A stretch of DNA of 6,155 nt from Acidimicrobiia bacterium. Lineage in GTDB: Bacteria; Actinomycetota; Acidimicrobiia; IMCC26256; PALSA-555. The DNA lies in assembly GCA_017853455.1 (NCBI GenBank), contig JAFMJM010000146.1:1-6155 (forward strand), read 5' to 3'. A program made the translations under genes and the position numbers. This document shows, piece after piece, positions 5,400-6,155 of this stretch (within the stretch, counting starts at the first letter, position 1; every line of letters begins with the position of its first letter). The notes beneath the pieces are model-generated. The model made no database searches. It was not told the origin of the DNA and saw nothing but the letters and a program-made list of their open reading frames with translations.

Positions 5400-6155
5400 A
5401 TGGAATCCCCCGGTGACATGACGCGGGCCCTGCGGGGTCGGCGCATCGTGCTCGGCGTGAGTGGCGGCATCGCCGCCTACAAGGCCGTCGACGTCTGTCG
5501 GCGCTTGGTCGACGCCGGGGCCCACGTCGTGCCGGTGCTCACCGACGGCGCCCAGCGTTTCGTGGGTGCCCTCACCTTCTCCGCCCTGGCCTCCGAGCCG
5601 GCCCGGACCTCGTTGTTCGAGGGCGCCGATCCCATCCCGCACACCCGGCTGGGACAGACCGCCGACCTCGTGGTGGTCGCGCCCGCCACGGCCAAGACGA
5701 TCGCCAAGTACGCCCACGGCATCTCCGACGACCTCCTCAGCACCACGCTGCTCGCCACCCGGGCGCCGGTCCTGGTGGCGCCGGCGATGCACACCGAGAT
5801 GTGGGAGCACCCGGCCGTCGTCGACAACCTGGCGCTCCTGCGCCGACGGGGTGTCCACGTGGTCGACCCCGACGAGGGCCGCCTCGCCGGCGGTGACGTC
5901 GGCGCCGGGCGCCTGGCCGACCCGGCCCGCATCGTCGACGCCGCCGCCCGGGTGCTCTCCCGCGACGGCGACCTCGCGGGCCTGCGGGTCGTGATCACCG
6001 CCGGCGGCACCCGGGAGCCGATCGACCCGGTCCGCTTCATCGGCAACCGCTCGTCGGGGAAGATGGGATTCGCCATCGCCGACGCCGCCGCCGTGCGCGG
6101 GGCGTCGGTCGTGCTGGTCTCGACCGTCGACCGGCCGGTCCACCCGGCGGTCGCG
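5400..6155 (+). CDS. coaBC: Bifunctional phosphopantothenoylcysteine decarboxylase / phosphopantothenate-cysteine ligase, 3'-truncated by window edge
   Basis: CoaBC makes 4'-phosphopantetheine for coenzyme A: the C-terminal CoaB half joins cysteine to 4'-phosphopantothenate using CTP, and the N-terminal CoaC half decarboxylates the product with FMN. 252 residues are visible and the frame is open to the last base. CoaC covers about residues 15-190: IVLGVSGGIAAYKAVDVCRR binds FMN, H81 in PHTRLG matches the catalytic His75 of E. coli, APATAKTIAKYAHGISDDL is the flavin-side motif, and PAMHTEMW is at 128-135. There His131 stands where E. coli has catalytic Asn125, and in the clamp AGGDVGAGRL Gly164 replaces Cys158. 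CoaB starts near ITAGGTREPIDPVRFIGNRS, with SSGKMG. Two in-frame starts exist, ATG 5400 (used here) and ATG 5418, neither with a good ribosome site; the later one gives residue numbers that agree exactly with E. coli. It lies 19 nt after rpoZ, so shared transcription is likely. Confidence 0.96.
   Translation, partial: MESPGDMTRALRGRRIVLGVSGGIAAYKAVDVCRRLVDAGAHVVPVLTDGAQRFVGALTFSALASEPARTSLFEGADPIPHTRLGQTADLVVVAPATAKTIAKYAHGISDDLLSTTLLATRAPVLVAPAMHTEMWEHPAVVDNLALLRRRGVHVVDPDEGRLAGGDVGAGRLADPARIVDAAARVLSRDGDLAGLRVVITAGGTREPIDPVRFIGNRSSGKMGFAIADAAAVRGASVVLVSTVDRPVHPAVA

Noticed and set aside
2733..5470. Several long minus-strand open frames (for example 2733-4028, 4081-5325, 4898-5470)
   Set aside because: Each lies opposite pyrD, pyrF, mihF, gmk or rpoZ, has low-complexity composition and lacks a recognisable domain.
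1..6155. Defence system, mobile element, CRISPR, tRNA or other RNA gene
   Set aside because: Nearly every base lies in seven well-known housekeeping genes in a conserved order. There are no terminal repeats, transposase or integrase motifs, repeat-spacer arrays or tRNA-like folds, and composition is uniform.

Overview
This window is a compact, all-plus-strand housekeeping block from a high-GC bacterium (roughly 70-75% GC by eye, with codon third positions almost all G or C). It is most likely an actinobacterium. The strongest lineage evidence is the run mihF-gmk-rpoZ-coaBC, because mihF (actinobacterial integration host factor) is an actinobacterial gene and its linkage to gmk and rpoZ is a known actinobacterial arrangement. 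The pyrimidine genes, however, are not the types found in Mycobacterium or Streptomyces: PyrD looks like class 1B and PyrF like the short group I enzyme. Together these suggest an early-branching class such as Acidimicrobiia. That placement is inference; no marker here proves it.

Layout. Positions 2-2362 hold the 3' three quarters of carB (large subunit of carbamoyl phosphate synthetase), cut by the left edge. pyrD (2365-3339, dihydroorotate dehydrogenase) follows 2 nt later and pyrF (3336-4058, OMP decarboxylase) overlaps it by 4 nt, so these three are almost certainly co-transcribed and translationally coupled. A 35-nt gap with a small perfect palindrome and a promoter-like -10 box leads to mihF (4094-4417), which looks leaderless. 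gmk (4411-4968, guanylate kinase) overlaps mihF by 7 nt. A 76-nt gap precedes rpoZ (5045-5380, RNA polymerase omega), and 19 nt later coaBC (5400-6155, coenzyme A biosynthesis) begins and runs off the right edge.

How the genes work together. CarB, PyrD and PyrF provide the first, fourth and last steps of de novo UMP synthesis. Gmk supplies GDP for GTP and (p)ppGpp pools. Omega is an RNA polymerase assembly subunit, mIHF a nucleoid protein, and CoaBC makes 4'-phosphopantetheine. It is a growth-linked nucleotide, transcription and cofactor cluster. There are no stretches over 300 bases without a gene, and I see no RNA gene, mobile element, CRISPR array or phage gene.

I do not see an undescribed system here. 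The points worth a second look are: a class 1B-type PyrD with no pyrK beside it; replacement of two catalytic residues in the CoaC half of CoaBC; the join between a Bacillus-like pyr block and an actinobacterial mihF-gmk-rpoZ-coaBC block; and a textbook-spaced leaderless promoter at mihF.
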